A stretch of 64,000 nt of DNA from Leptospira sp. WS39.C2 (GCF_040833965.1 NZ_CP162142.1:3516001-3580000); one strand, 5' to 3'; counted from the first letter of the stretch, positions 17,071 to 26,940 are shown. Translations and numbers: made by a program. The notes: generated by a model from the sequence alone, not told the origin.

Positions 17071-19759
17071 CTTAATCTCCATCTTATCCCTGCTGGTTTT
17101 TTCGATTCTATCCATCGATGCAAGACCAGGGATGGGAAATTCTTATCGTTCCTCCAGTTCGAGCTCTAGTTCCAGCAGTAGCAGCTCTACCTATTCTAGT
17201 TACAAACCTTCCTATTCGTCTAGTTCAACTTCCAAATCAAAAAATTCTTCCTATTCCTACAGTAACTCGAGCCAACCGGAACCCACTGCCTATTTTGAAA
17301 CAACAAACCATTCTATTTTTGTACATTTCCACTCTGATGGTAGTGCAGAAGTAAAGGAATCCTTTCGAATTAAAAAAGACCAATCCAAAATTGGAATCAA
17401 ACGACCCACATTTTTGATTCAGAAAGAAGTAAAAATCTCAAATTTGGTTGTTCTTCCAGAGACTCTTAATCCTTCGCATAACTTTGATTTTATTACAATT
17501 TATTGGCCAAACACTGAACAAAATCCAGAAATGGATATCAGCATCAGTTATCAAATCAAAGAAGCTTATCTTTTATTTGGTAATTTACCCCTTGTGAACT
17601 GGAATTTTTCAAAAACTAGCCAAACCTCAACACCTTTTCAATTTAATTTGAGTTGGGACCCTCAATCATTTTCGAAACAACTTCTCATTCAGAAAGAAAT
17701 CTTTAATACCTCTCTTTCAAAATATGAAAGGATTGATTTACCATTTACGTTTGACGATTTCCGTTTTGTACTACAACGCGAGGAAAATACCGATGCACGT
17801 TCAATTGTGATCATCGATATTCCAAACGGAAATGGATTTGAAAATTTGGAACAATCAAAGGAAAAAAAATCTGACTCGAAGATGAGCATGTATGCAATAG
17901 AGGAAAAAGTAACTCTAAGAGATAACGGATCTCATTTTTACCAATCTAAAATTTCTCTCTTACAAAATGAACCATACTCTGATACTCTACAGTTTCAATT
18001 TGGATTGAATTGGTTCCGAGAATCTGGTGAAAGCCTGTGGAACCAATTTTGGACTCCAACGTTTCAAATCTCCTATGGATTTGATGGCCTCGCCACAGAA
18101 TTTTGGCATCTTTTTAGTGTATCCCTTTCAAACGGAAAGACAAATTCCAAAAATCAAATGGAATATGAATTTGCATATCATACTCTAGGGGAAACATCAA
18201 ATCTAAATGGTGAAGCTATCGAACATTGGATTCGAATAAGCAGTTTAGCAAAAAGAGATAATTTGGAATTACAATCTTTTTCTTTACGCGTATTATGCGA
18301 AAGTGGATTGGATCCAAAAAATACGAAATTGGAATTGGTGACAACAGATTGTGAGTATTGTACTGATGTTTCCAATGAATCGAGTCTTTATATACCTGTT
18401 GAACCCAAGTGGGAATCGGACGGATTTTCTTACCTTTGGGAAAATTCTATCCCATCCAATTACATCGTTTATCTCAGGGTGTTGGAAAAAAATAAACAAA
18501 TTACCTACAATCCTTTTCTCATTTATTATGCTGTATTGAACGCATTTTTACATTCACCAGGTTCTGGTAACAATTTAGGACATCTCACCACAATCGGAAT
18601 TATATCTTTAGTTTTCTTCGCCATTGGGTTTGTGTTTGTAAATCGAAAGAAAAAACAAAGGATCACGAAAGCAACAACACAATCCATCCTATCAGAAATT
18701 CAAAAGTATGATGAAACTTTTGATTATAAGCTTTTTAAAGAAAAAGTAATTTCGATCACCAAAAAAACTGTTTTTGCATGGGACGCTGGTAATATGGAAC
18801 CGGTTCGAAATTATCTTTCAGCTGCTGTGTTCCAAAGGTTTTCCATTCAACTGCATTTGATGAAGAATGTGGATGGAGAAGTCAATCGAATGAAAGATTT
18901 TTCGGTTGTATCAGTACAGATCATCGAATGTTTAAAAGAATCTGATTATTTAACCTTACATTTAAAATTGAAGTGTAAAACAAAAGACAAAACATTTCCA
19001 ATACAAACTGCGGAATTGGAAATTCAAAACAGTTTAGACAAAACAAATTTTAGTACTTATGAAGAAATCCATTCCTACACTAGAAAGTTAACCACACAAA
19101 CAAAACCAAACATTGATTTGATTCATGATTTATGCCCAAATTGCGGAGCGACTGCCAAATTTTCACATTCCTCCAATCGATGTGAGTTTTGCAAAGGGAT
19201 ATTCAATTCAGGAGAATCAGATTGGGTTCTTACAGAAATCACACAAATAGTGGAATGGGAATCAACTAAATCTAAAAATGAGATCAATTTACCAAATGGA
19301 GTCACAAAACAACTCTTAGAAGATAGAGCAACATGTGTATTTTGGAAGTACATCCATTACCAAACTACTCCCAATAGCGAAATTCTGAGAAGGGAAACTG
19401 ATAGTGAATTTTATAATAAATTACAGCCAGCAGGAAAGGAACCCATGTATTCCCCTGTGATAGGATCCTGTCATTTGGTCAAATATGAAGGACAAACAAT
19501 TCCACATCGTATGGTCTGCGAAATTCGATGGAGTGTCGCACAGAAAAAAGGGCTTGTACCAGAACACCGCCGTTCCCATATTTCTTTAGTGTTACCGAAA
19601 GATAGACCTAAAACACTGGGATTCTCAGAACTTTCTTGTGAAAGTTGTGGGTCACCTTTACCGGAAATACACTCTAATGAATGTAATTATTGTAAAAAAC
19701 CAATTCCAGAAAAAGTTTCTGATTGGTTGTTTGAATTCACCAAACCTATTTCCTTATAA
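17048..19759 (+). CDS. Exported membrane protein with Ser-rich stretch, DUF2207-like region, Tim44-like domain and zinc ribbons
   Basis: About 903 residues from a TTG start at 17048, which I chose because it gives a textbook signal peptide (MKKNTSHNLISILSLLVFS..., cleavage after IDA). A longer ATG frame from 17000 would bury that signal inside the preceding gene. After the signal come a poly-Ser run and a beta-rich extracytoplasmic region resembling DUF2207. One transmembrane helix near residue 520 is followed by a Tim44-like domain ('VFAWDAGNMEPVRNYLS'). Two C-terminal zinc ribbons (CPNCG...CEFC and CESCG...CNYC) complete it. The function is unknown. Tim44-like proteins with Ser-rich leaders often pair with TerB-like genes, as here. 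Confidence 0.75.
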   Translation: MKKNTSHNLISILSLLVFSILSIDARPGMGNSYRSSSSSSSSSSSSSTYSSYKPSYSSSSTSKSKNSSYSYSNSSQPEPTAYFETTNHSIFVHFHSDGSAEVKESFRIKKDQSKIGIKRPTFLIQKEVKISNLVVLPETLNPSHNFDFITIYWPNTEQNPEMDISISYQIKEAYLLFGNLPLVNWNFSKTSQTSTPFQFNLSWDPQSFSKQLLIQKEIFNTSLSKYERIDLPFTFDDFRFVLQREENTDARSIVIIDIPNGNGFENLEQSKEKKSDSKMSMYAIEEKVTLRDNGSHFYQSKISLLQNEPYSDTLQFQFGLNWFRESGESLWNQFWTPTFQISYGFDGLATEFWHLFSVSLSNGKTNSKNQMEYEFAYHTLGETSNLNGEAIEHWIRISSLAKRDNLELQSFSLRVLCESGLDPKNTKLELVTTDCEYCTDVSNESSLYIPVEPKWESDGFSYLWENSIPSNYIVYLRVLEKNKQITYNPFLIYYAVLNAFLHSPGSGNNLGHLTTIGIISLVFFAIGFVFVNRKKKQRITKATTQSILSEIQKYDETFDYKLFKEKVISITKKTVFAWDAGNMEPVRNYLSAAVFQRFSIQLHLMKNVDGEVNRMKDFSVVSVQIIECLKESDYLTLHLKLKCKTKDKTFPIQTAELEIQNSLDKTNFSTYEEIHSYTRKLTTQTKPNIDLIHDLCPNCGATAKFSHSSNRCEFCKGIFNSGESDWVLTEITQIVEWESTKSKNEINLPNGVTKQLLEDRATCVFWKYIHYQTTPNSEILRRETDSEFYNKLQPAGKEPMYSPVIGSCHLVKYEGQTIPHRMVCEIRWSVAQKKGLVPEHRRSHISLVLPKDRPKTLGFSELSCESCGSPLPEIHSNECNYCKKPIPEKVSDWLFEFTKPISL

Positions 19760-19764
19760 ACCAC

Positions 19765-20472
19765 TTACTTTGGTTTTGTATAACAAATCCAATGCCTATC
19801 TGATATAATTTCTAAATTTAATTTATGACTCATTCGGATTGTTTGAATCATATCGTTAATTTCTTCTAAACGATAGGCTGCCAATAAACTATTATAAAAA
19901 TCTGTTTTTAATATTTCAGATTCATCATTCGCATAACGCGTTACTAGTTGCTTAGCTTCTGCAATCGAATTAGGACGTAACAAATCACAAACAAAGATAA
20001 AACTATCATCATCAATTGATCTTTGGATCGTTGCCCAAAAATCGAAAGCATCGTTTACATGATGCAAAAGTGAATTTGAGAACACGAGTTCATAACTGGA
20101 TTCGGGAACGAAGCCTTGAACGAGTTCGTTTTTAAAAAACATTTTATTGTTTCTTTTTTCATCAATTAACGCAAAAAGACGCTTCTGACAAAAATTTAAC
20201 ATTAAATTGGAACCATCTAAGAAGGTGAAGTCTGAATTTGGAAACAGAGGGATTAGGCGTGACGACATATCGCCTGGTCCACATCCCAAATCTAAGACGG
20301 ATGTTGGTGAAAATTTAAGAGGAAGTCTGTTTTGAAAATGTTTTATGATCATCGAATGCGCCGATTCAAAATCGGCATTCGCATACGATTCTATTTGGTT
20401 AGCCTCTTCCATGAGTTCAGGTTCAGGAATCCGAACCAATGTCTGCAGGTTAGTTTGTTCCCATCTTTTCAT
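19765..20472 (-). CDS. Class I SAM-dependent methyltransferase
   Basis: A 235-residue Rossmann-fold methyltransferase. Motif I is VLDLGCGPGDMSSRL (SAM binding), the acidic end of strand 2 is 'FTFLDGSNLML', and motif IV is 'YELVFSNSLLHHV'. The layout resembles UbiE/Methyltransf_11-type enzymes. The substrate is unknown. It is a single gene, convergent with the large Tim44-like gene and divergent from the lipoprotein gene downstream. Confidence 0.87.
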   Translation of the reverse strand: MKRWEQTNLQTLVRIPEPELMEEANQIESYANADFESAHSMIIKHFQNRLPLKFSPTSVLDLGCGPGDMSSRLIPLFPNSDFTFLDGSNLMLNFCQKRLFALIDEKRNNKMFFKNELVQGFVPESSYELVFSNSLLHHVNDAFDFWATIQRSIDDDSFIFVCDLLRPNSIAEAKQLVTRYANDESEILKTDFYNSLLAAYRLEEINDMIQTIRMSHKLNLEIISDRHWICYTKPK

Positions 20473-20495
20473 TTTGTTATGAGGTTAACTTTTTT

Positions 20496-20969
20496 ATGAA
20501 ACAAATCATTCTTTCCATTCTTTTCTTTGTCTTTTTGACAAATTGTATGCTAACGGAAGGGATAGGAATCCCTACTTATGGTGCAGTAAAAGGCTCTGAA
20601 GCAAAAAAGAGGATTTCTGATGCCATTTTCGAAGCAGAAACCACTGCATCTTCATTTTGGTTGGCCCAATCTGGAATGAAAGGTGGCCAAGGTCCTATCT
20701 CACCGTTACTTCTAGTTAATGGTTTATTAGCTAAAATTCTGTATGGTTTTATTTCAGAAATTGAAGACAATCAATCCTTTATGGAATCTTCCGTTTTACA
20801 ATGTGAATCTGATATCAGAACAAAAGGAGCATTGGTATTAGGAAGTGCTTATGATAGCCTAACAACTGCTGGGGGAGTCATTAGAGATGCATACTTATTA
20901 CCTGAATTTGCATCATGTGATTTGGAAAAAACAGGAAAAATTATTACAATCGAACCAATTCGATTTTAA
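20496..20969 (+). CDS. Leptospira-type lipoprotein (TIGR04452-like)
   Basis: A 157-residue lipoprotein: signal peptide with lipobox ...FLTNC, so Cys17 would be lipidated. The mature part has a 'SEAKKRISDAIFEAETTASSFWL' helix and two further cysteines (QCESDIR, FASCDLEK). It resembles the TIGR04452 family of putative Leptospira lipoproteins, judged from memory. It is 12 bp upstream of a second lipoprotein gene with a beta-lactamase fold, so the two probably share an mRNA. Confidence 0.75.
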   Translation: MKQIILSILFFVFLTNCMLTEGIGIPTYGAVKGSEAKKRISDAIFEAETTASSFWLAQSGMKGGQGPISPLLLVNGLLAKILYGFISEIEDNQSFMESSVLQCESDIRTKGALVLGSAYDSLTTAGGVIRDAYLLPEFASCDLEKTGKIITIEPIRF

Positions 20970-20981
20970 CGGGGTATCAAT

Positions 20982-22232
20982 ATGAAACATAAAATATTTA
21001 TTGGAATCATTCTCTCAAGCGTATCACTTCTTTTGTTTCAATGCCAAAAAGCAGTGATGACTGACAAAGACACACAAGCCACATTAATCGCTGGAATTTT
21101 TGGATCTTGTTTTAGTTTGGATTCTTGTTTTGACCAATATGCAAAAACAACAGACGAAGGTGCAAGTTTTCAAGTTTATGATCAAAATGGAACAAGAATC
21201 TATGCAAGACAATCTGTTCTAGATTATAGTACATATAAACCAATTGCCTCTGGGTCCAAATGGGTCACTGCTATTACTGCTATGAGAGTCATCGATTGTA
21301 ATGCGGGTAATGCTACTAATTGTGGAACCGTCACTGCAGGATCATGTAATAATGGGGCAGTTGCTGGAGCAATTACATTGTCACGGACAACTGGTCAAGT
21401 TTTGGGTTGGACAGGCACTTATGCAAACGTCACCTTACGCCAGCTACTTGCATTTATTTCTGGTTTGAACGCTGGTGGAAGTAGTGGATCTGGGCAAGCA
21501 AGTTGTATTTCAACATTGCCAGTTGGAGCAAGTGACACTCAAAAAAACAATTGTGTCAACGATATCCGAGACCAGTCAACAGGTACTCCAGGTGCATTGT
21601 ACCAATACAATTCAAATCACATGGCTGTCGCACAACGTATGTTAGAAGTATCCTGTAATAAAACTTGGGATACTATGTTTACACAATTGATAGTGACTCC
21701 ACTTGGATGGGATGCAAGCCAGGCAGTTTGGCGGGGGAATTCCAGAGGTGGAACAGATACGGATGGAAGTTTATCCGGTGCTTATGGATTATCAATCTCT
21801 CCAGCGCATTATGCAGGGATGTTAAATGCACTTTTAACAAATGGTACTGCAAAAAATGCAAGTGGTACGAATCTTACTACTTTTTTATCCACAACATCTG
21901 TTACCGAAATATTAGCAGACCAATACAATGGAGCAAAAATTGGATATTCACAGTTCTCTGCCTTTGGATACCGCTGGCAATATGGTCTAGGAAATTGGAG
22001 ATTTTGTACGGTCACGGATGTTCCTACCGAATGTGATAAGGATTTGGTTTCCCATAGTATTGGTATCAACGGTTTTTACCCATGGTTGGATAAAAATAGA
22101 AACTATATGGCGATCTTAGCAGTAAATAATATTGGAAGAAAAAATGGATTGAGTTTGTTACCAGCTTCTTCAACCTCATTATTCTTTGCAGAAACAGTTA
22201 GACCAATAATCCATTCGCAAATAGGCAGGTAA
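20982..22232 (+). CDS. Lipoprotein of the serine beta-lactamase / class C esterase family
   Basis: A 416-residue protein with a lipoprotein signal (lipobox LLLFQC). A penicillin-binding-protein-like fold follows: the nucleophile motif SxxK appears as SGSK (about 84-87), the second motif as YQYNSN, and a late 'SHSIGINGF' segment may serve as the third. Such proteins are usually esterases or peptidases rather than antibiotic-degrading enzymes. Gly/Ser/Asn-rich inserts with several cysteine pairs are unusual for the family and suit an exported disulphide-bonded enzyme. Three bases separate its stop from the START-domain gene. Confidence 0.8.
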   Translation: MKHKIFIGIILSSVSLLLFQCQKAVMTDKDTQATLIAGIFGSCFSLDSCFDQYAKTTDEGASFQVYDQNGTRIYARQSVLDYSTYKPIASGSKWVTAITAMRVIDCNAGNATNCGTVTAGSCNNGAVAGAITLSRTTGQVLGWTGTYANVTLRQLLAFISGLNAGGSSGSGQASCISTLPVGASDTQKNNCVNDIRDQSTGTPGALYQYNSNHMAVAQRMLEVSCNKTWDTMFTQLIVTPLGWDASQAVWRGNSRGGTDTDGSLSGAYGLSISPAHYAGMLNALLTNGTAKNASGTNLTTFLSTTSVTEILADQYNGAKIGYSQFSAFGYRWQYGLGNWRFCTVTDVPTECDKDLVSHSIGINGFYPWLDKNRNYMAILAVNNIGRKNGLSLLPASSTSLFFAETVRPIIHSQIGR

Positions 22233-22234
22233 CC

Positions 22235-22921
22235 ATGATCCAAAAACATACAGTTTTAAAATTCATATTAGGATGTTTCCTACTCACAAACTTCATTCCA
22301 CTTTTGGCTCAAACTCCAGAGTGGGCAGAATCAAAACGGAAAAAAGGGATCCAAGTTCTCACTAGGCCCGTACCTGGTTCGAATATTGATGAGTTTTTGG
22401 GAAAAACAGAAATAGATGCTTCCATTTCACAAGTGATTGCACTTCTCGTTGATTCTCAATCTTGCAAAAATTTGTACCACCAATGTAAGGAACTCACGGT
22501 TCTTTCTGGAACAGAAAAAAAATCATCGGTGTATTTACGAAATGGAGCGCCATGGCCCGTGAATGATAGAGATGTCATCATGGATCGTAGTTTTGAACAA
22601 AATGACAAAACTCTCACGACGACGATGAAGATGAAACGATTGGACTCGAATGCGAAGGCCGCACCTTCTGGTGTGACTCGAATGCCAAGTTTTGAAGGGT
22701 ATTGGAAACTCACTCCACTTGCGAACGGAAAACTCAAAATTGAATACCAAGCTCATTTTGAATCTGGTGGGTCTGTACCTCAATCTGTGATCAACTTAGT
22801 ACTCACTGATACTCCTTATGAAACACTCTTGAACTTAAAATCATTGGTCGAACAAGGGAAACACAAAGATGCAAAATATGATTGGATCAAGGAACCAGCC
22901 GTAACAACCCCAACAAAATAA
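22235..22921 (+). CDS. Exported START-domain lipid-binding protein
   Basis: A 228-residue protein with a signal peptide (about 1-26, cleavage after LLA). A START domain follows, shown by 'GIQVLTRPVPGSNIDEFLGKTEIDAS', 'LRNGAPWPVNDRDVI' and 'FEGYWKLTPLANGKLKIEYQ'. START domains bind lipids or sterols; this one would act in the periplasm or outer membrane. It closes a three-gene run with two lipoproteins. Confidence 0.85.
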   Translation: MIQKHTVLKFILGCFLLTNFIPLLAQTPEWAESKRKKGIQVLTRPVPGSNIDEFLGKTEIDASISQVIALLVDSQSCKNLYHQCKELTVLSGTEKKSSVYLRNGAPWPVNDRDVIMDRSFEQNDKTLTTTMKMKRLDSNAKAAPSGVTRMPSFEGYWKLTPLANGKLKIEYQAHFESGGSVPQSVINLVLTDTPYETLLNLKSLVEQGKHKDAKYDWIKEPAVTTPTK

Positions 22922-22947
22922 ATTTGATCAATTTAATGTAAACCTAA

Positions 22948-22982
22948 CCTACGAATTCATTATGATACAATGGATTCGTAGG
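22948..22982. terminator. Bidirectional hairpin between convergent genes
   Basis: A 12-bp stem with one T/G wobble (22948-22959 with 22971-22982) and an 11-nt loop, placed between the START-domain gene and the convergent beta-barrel-like gene; A/T-rich flanks on both sides. Confidence 0.6.
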
Positions 22983-22999
22983 ATTCAATTTTATCTCTT

Positions 23000-23629
23000 T
23001 CAAAATGCAGTTCGGAATCCGTATGATATGAAATTGGATCCACAATTGGGATCTGGCGGACAGTACAATCCAAAGATTCCTGATCTATGGTGGACACGTA
23101 AAAAAACTTCGGTTTTTCGTTCAAACGGTAGATAAGAACTCACTTCTACCATCATATAATTCAAGAGAGCTCTTGATTCAATCGCATCCTTTTGCAATCC
23201 ACTATCCAAATAATATCCTTTTGACTTGTTTTCCAATTTTGGATTTTCAGATGCTAAAGATAATCCCTCTCCAAGTGATACACTGAAAGGTGAATCATAA
23301 ATCCGATTGATTTTCACAATATAAAAAGAATTCAATTCCCAATGGTTCATTTCACCAAAATGTTTTGTGGCATTTGTTTCCCATAAAAAATCAAACCAAC
23401 GAATTCTATAATCCAGTGGTCGACTCACTCCTAAAGACCCAATAAAAGATTCTTTATAATCTGTTTTTTGTCTAAAAACGATTGGGATTAAATCAGTTGT
23501 AGTAAAAATTCCTCCATATAAAACTAAACTCCAATTTTCTTTTGGGATTGATACCGAATTGAGTAATTGAATGGGAATGAATAAAAAACTTAAGACCAAA
23601 GTATAAAAAGAGATAAGTGATAATTTCAT
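23000..23629 (-). CDS. Exported beta-barrel-like protein, possibly PagL-type lipid A deacylase
   Basis: A 209-residue protein with a signal peptide (about 1-26) and a strand-rich body ending in a C-terminal Phe (GFRTAF), which suggests an outer-membrane barrel. The segment 'VFLRVHHRSGIFGLY' resembles the His-Ser active-site region of PagL-like lipid A 3-O-deacylases, where an H-x-S-N/G motif is usual. The assignment is tentative because the rest is poorly conserved. Its start is 30 bp from the stop of the upstream lipoprotein gene, so they are likely co-transcribed. Confidence 0.6.
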   Translation of the reverse strand: MKLSLISFYTLVLSFLFIPIQLLNSVSIPKENWSLVLYGGIFTTTDLIPIVFRQKTDYKESFIGSLGVSRPLDYRIRWFDFLWETNATKHFGEMNHWELNSFYIVKINRIYDSPFSVSLGEGLSLASENPKLENKSKGYYLDSGLQKDAIESRALLNYMMVEVSSYLPFERKTEVFLRVHHRSGIFGLYCPPDPNCGSNFISYGFRTAF

Positions 23630-23658
23630 TGTATAAAGTGTTGGTTTCTTTACTCAAA

Positions 23659-24441
23659 TTATGGTTGGAACCAATCTTGATTTCGTTTTTCCCATTCTGT
23701 GAGTTGTAAATGGATTGTTTCATAATTTTGTAAAAATAATCGTCTTAAGAAAGTTTCATATTCTTTGCAGTTTTCGATTTGAGTTTGTTCCATTGATTCA
23801 CGAAGTTTTGTTGGCTTTTCTTGGATGCAATACTTTTGTAAATTTGTTGGGTAACGATTCACATTGAGAATCGGGCCAACAATACTCGATCCTGTTCCAA
23901 TATAAAATGGCATCGGAGCCCAAATGGTTTCGTATGTAGATAAAAAGGAAATACGATGTATATTCGTTTCTCCTGAAGTCCAAACGAGTTCTGCCTCTGT
24001 TTCCATCGTGCCATAATAAACCATGGTTAATGCCAATAAACTGATCCCGATACTTTTGAATGGTCTTTGGCTTTCGTTGCGAATGACAAGAGTTAAATTA
24101 TCTATATTGGTTAATTCGAACCCTCTGTCCCAGCGAGGGAGTTCATTTGGATTCAGTGGTTTTTGTTTTTGGATTTTTGGAGATTGGTTTGGATCAGCTG
24201 GCGGCATGGGAACCGTTGTTAGATCGGCAATATTTACTTGGTCTTCAATTAAAACTGCTGGAGGAACCGGGAATACTTCCGGAAATACTTTTGCAAGGAT
24301 TGGATCTGTTGTTGTCCATCGAATGGATATTGATTTATTTTTAGAAAGTTTTGCTTCCGAACTTAGTTCGGGCATAGGTGTTTTGCATGAAAAAATACAT
24401 ATAGAGACTAAGAAAATAAAAAATACAACCTGTAGCTTCAT
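23659..24441 (-). CDS. Lipoprotein of unknown function
   Basis: About 260 residues from the ATG at 24441, chosen because it gives a standard lipoprotein signal (MKLQVVFFIFLVSICIFSC); a start 20 codons upstream is open but would bury it. The mature part is Pro-rich in its first third. A predicted immunoglobulin-like strand pattern follows ('FELTNIDNLTLVIRNESQRPFKSIGISLLAL'). The tail is helical and charged. No family recognised. Confidence 0.65.
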   Translation of the reverse strand: MKLQVVFFIFLVSICIFSCKTPMPELSSEAKLSKNKSISIRWTTTDPILAKVFPEVFPVPPAVLIEDQVNIADLTTVPMPPADPNQSPKIQKQKPLNPNELPRWDRGFELTNIDNLTLVIRNESQRPFKSIGISLLALTMVYYGTMETEAELVWTSGETNIHRISFLSTYETIWAPMPFYIGTGSSIVGPILNVNRYPTNLQKYCIQEKPTKLRESMEQTQIENCKEYETFLRRLFLQNYETIHLQLTEWEKRNQDWFQP

Positions 24442-24531
24442 ATAACAGAGATAAGATTTAGACAATAGATTAGACTCTTTTCTACCGAAAGGAAAGAACA
24501 TTATCAGTTTTGATTTGGTAATTGGGTATAA

Positions 24532-24557
24532 AAAAAGCCTGATTTCTCAGGCTTTTT
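24532..24557 (-). terminator. Intrinsic terminator after the acyl-CoA dehydrogenase gene
   Basis: Perfect 11-bp stem (AAAAAGCCTGA with TCAGGCTTTTT) and 4-nt loop. The A/T arms give a U-run on either strand. Placed about 95 bp after the stop of the minus-strand acyl-CoA dehydrogenase gene. Confidence 0.85.
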
Positions 24558-24652
24558 AACAGTTCTTGTCGTATGTTTTATGACATAGAAAAGAACATTT
24601 TTTGATTCATTACCGAATGAGTTCCCCCATTCAATAATGAATTTTCTTTTTA

Positions 24653-26329
24653 TTAAGAAGCTAATGCTTGGTCGAGAAGGTCTTTCGCTACAACGCGAAG
24701 GGCCATTACTTCTTCTGCACCTTCAAAGATAGAGAATACACGAGCATCCACGAAGTAACGTGAAACTGGATATTCTTCCGCATAACCCATACCACCATGA
24801 ATTTGCATTGCCTCACGAGTCACCCACTCAGCAATTTTGGATGCATACAATTTTACAAGTGTTGCTTCCATTTGGCCTTTGTGGTCATCGAGTAACGTTG
24901 CTACATAGTTTGTGTATTGGCGAGTGGCTTGTGTGATCATAGCCATCTTCGCAATCTTAAACTTTGTTAATGTGTAATCGTAAATTGGTTTTGCGAATAC
25001 TTTACGTTCTTGGGAATAACGAAGTGCTGCTTCGAGAGCCGCTTGCATCACACCATTGGCACGAGCTGCAGTTTGGATCCTTCCACCAGCAAATCCTTCC
25101 ATTTGGAAGTAAAAACCTTTTCCACGACCTGCGTCGCCACCAAGAAGGTTTTCTTTTGGAACAAAGTAATCTTCAAAAGAAACTTCGTAAGAGTGCATTC
25201 CACGGTAACCAATCGTTCCGATTGCTTTTCCTTGGATGGAGCCACCACCTTCTTGTTTGTAGCTGAACTCGTGTCCTTCAAAGGATGGTTTTTCAGCAAG
25301 AAGGATCGAAAGACCTCTGTGTTTGAGACTTGGATCTGACTCTGTGCGGCATAGGATAAGAAGTAAGTTTGCATACCCTGCAAATGTACACCAAGTTTTG
25401 ACTCCATTGATGACAAATCCACCTTCTACTTCTTTTGCTGTTACGGAAACTCCGGCAACATCAGAACCGTAGTTAGGTTCTGTTACCATAATTCCTGCAA
25501 ATTTTTCACCAGAAGCAAGGAGTGGTAACCATTTGTTTTTTTGTTCTTCGGTTCCCCCTTTGAGGAGAGCCTTCGACATAATTTCAGGACGAGTGATGAG
25601 GGAACCTGCTGCTCCGAGTGAACCTCGAGAAAGTTCTTCTGTTACCACTAACATCGATATGTTGTCTGGGCGATCGTTTGGTTGGATTCCACCAAACTGT
25701 TCTGGAATACAAAGACCAAAACATCCCATATCACGAAGGCCATTGATGATCTCTTGTGGGATCAAATCATCATGTCTGTGAACATGTTCTGCGTGTGGAA
25801 CTACTACGTTCTCAGCAAAGTCTTTGAAAATTCCACGGAAATTCTCGTGGTCTTCCGAAAGTCCGTAAGCACCAAAATGTCCAAGATCAACGATCTTGTC
25901 TACGATGGCTTCGTAGTTTTCCATTTTCGATGCGGCTTCAACAAACACATTGATTTCGTCGGAAAACAATTTGGAAAATAATTCCTGGTAAGATAGTTCG
26001 TATTCTGCAGGACGCGCTGCTAACTCAGAACGAATGTTGGAAACAGTTTCCGCCGCAAATGTGAGGGCCATTTTCTGTTCCAATTCTCCAGTTCCTTTGG
26101 AAGCGTCCCAAGCATATACGATGAAGTTTTCAGCAACACGTTGTTGTGCTGTCATCCAAGCAAGTTGGTAAAACACATGTTGCGTTTTGTCCATTTTGCT
26201 GATGGAAACTTTACCGTTGTCGGAATTTTTCTGTGCGAGTCGTTTCGTAACTTCATTGAGGAGGGCGGCTTGGGCGTTCAATGCCTTCTCCGCCTGGGAT
26301 TTTTCGAGTTTCACTGCCGTTGCGGTCAT
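24653..26329 (-). CDS. Acyl-CoA dehydrogenase family protein
   Basis: A 558-residue FAD enzyme with an N-terminal extension of ~140 residues before the canonical acyl-CoA dehydrogenase fold. Core motifs are 'IPEQFGGIQPND', 'FAGIMVTEPNYGSDVAG' (FAD/substrate), 'NGVKTWCTFAGYANLLL', 'QIHGGMGYAEEYPV' and the terminal 'FEGAEEVMALRVV', where the Glu is the usual catalytic base position. It likely carries out an alpha,beta-dehydrogenation in fatty acid degradation. It is monocistronic with its own terminator. Confidence 0.88.
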   Translation of the reverse strand: MTATAVKLEKSQAEKALNAQAALLNEVTKRLAQKNSDNGKVSISKMDKTQHVFYQLAWMTAQQRVAENFIVYAWDASKGTGELEQKMALTFAAETVSNIRSELAARPAEYELSYQELFSKLFSDEINVFVEAASKMENYEAIVDKIVDLGHFGAYGLSEDHENFRGIFKDFAENVVVPHAEHVHRHDDLIPQEIINGLRDMGCFGLCIPEQFGGIQPNDRPDNISMLVVTEELSRGSLGAAGSLITRPEIMSKALLKGGTEEQKNKWLPLLASGEKFAGIMVTEPNYGSDVAGVSVTAKEVEGGFVINGVKTWCTFAGYANLLLILCRTESDPSLKHRGLSILLAEKPSFEGHEFSYKQEGGGSIQGKAIGTIGYRGMHSYEVSFEDYFVPKENLLGGDAGRGKGFYFQMEGFAGGRIQTAARANGVMQAALEAALRYSQERKVFAKPIYDYTLTKFKIAKMAMITQATRQYTNYVATLLDDHKGQMEATLVKLYASKIAEWVTREAMQIHGGMGYAEEYPVSRYFVDARVFSIFEGAEEVMALRVVAKDLLDQALAS

Positions 26330-26463
26330 GTGTTTAACGTTCCTGCGGGTGGTTTTCTTCCACTATACGGAAGGAAAGTACCCTGTCATTTTCATTTTTA
26401 GACTAGGTTTTGGGCTTGAGTCGTTGAAAACTGTCCGAAAGAGAGCTTCTAGGAAAGAAATTA

Positions 26464-26940
26464 TTGAAAATCATCGGAATTGATCCTGGGTCCCACAGAG
26501 TGGGCTATGCCATCTTGTCCTTTCCAGAAGGACAACGCCGCAACCCAAGCCTCCTTGGGTATGGGACAATTGAAGTGGCACCCAAAACCCCTTCTCCTCA
26601 TAATTTACTCCAAATCCGAAGGGAACTCCAGGCAATTCTCACTGAATTCCAACCAGAATGTGCGGCCGTAGAAGAACTGTTTTTTGTACAAAACACAACC
26701 ACGGGGATGAAGGTTTCCGAATCTCGGGGAGTGATTTTACTCACCTTGGGAGAAAACCAGATCCCGATGGTTTCCCTTACCGCCACTCAGATCAAAAAAG
26801 GAATTTCGACAAAAGGAAACGCCACCAAAAAGGAAGTCCGAGCGGCCATCCAAATGATTTTGGGATTTAAAGATCTCACAGGCCACGACGACTCTTGGGA
26901 TGCCATCGCTTGTGCTTTTGTGGGGAGGTCGTTAGTTTGA
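26464..26940 (+). CDS. ruvC: Holliday junction resolvase RuvC
   Basis: A 158-residue endonuclease that cuts Holliday junctions during recombinational repair. The RNase H-like acidic residues are in place: Asp7 (GIDPGS), Glu70 (AVEELFF), and Asp143 and Asp146 (HDDSWDAIACA). The start is a TTG codon giving the canonical MKIIGIDPG opening. The last nine bases overlap the 3' end of the convergent SDR gene. No ruvA or ruvB lies beside it. Confidence 0.95.
   Translation: MKIIGIDPGSHRVGYAILSFPEGQRRNPSLLGYGTIEVAPKTPSPHNLLQIRRELQAILTEFQPECAAVEELFFVQNTTTGMKVSESRGVILLTLGENQIPMVSLTATQIKKGISTKGNATKKEVRAAIQMILGFKDLTGHDDSWDAIACAFVGRSLV

Noticed and set aside
20982..22232. Antibiotic-resistance beta-lactamase
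   Set aside because: It keeps the SxxK fold motif but is a large lipoprotein of the esterase/peptidase branch; there is no reason to call drug resistance.
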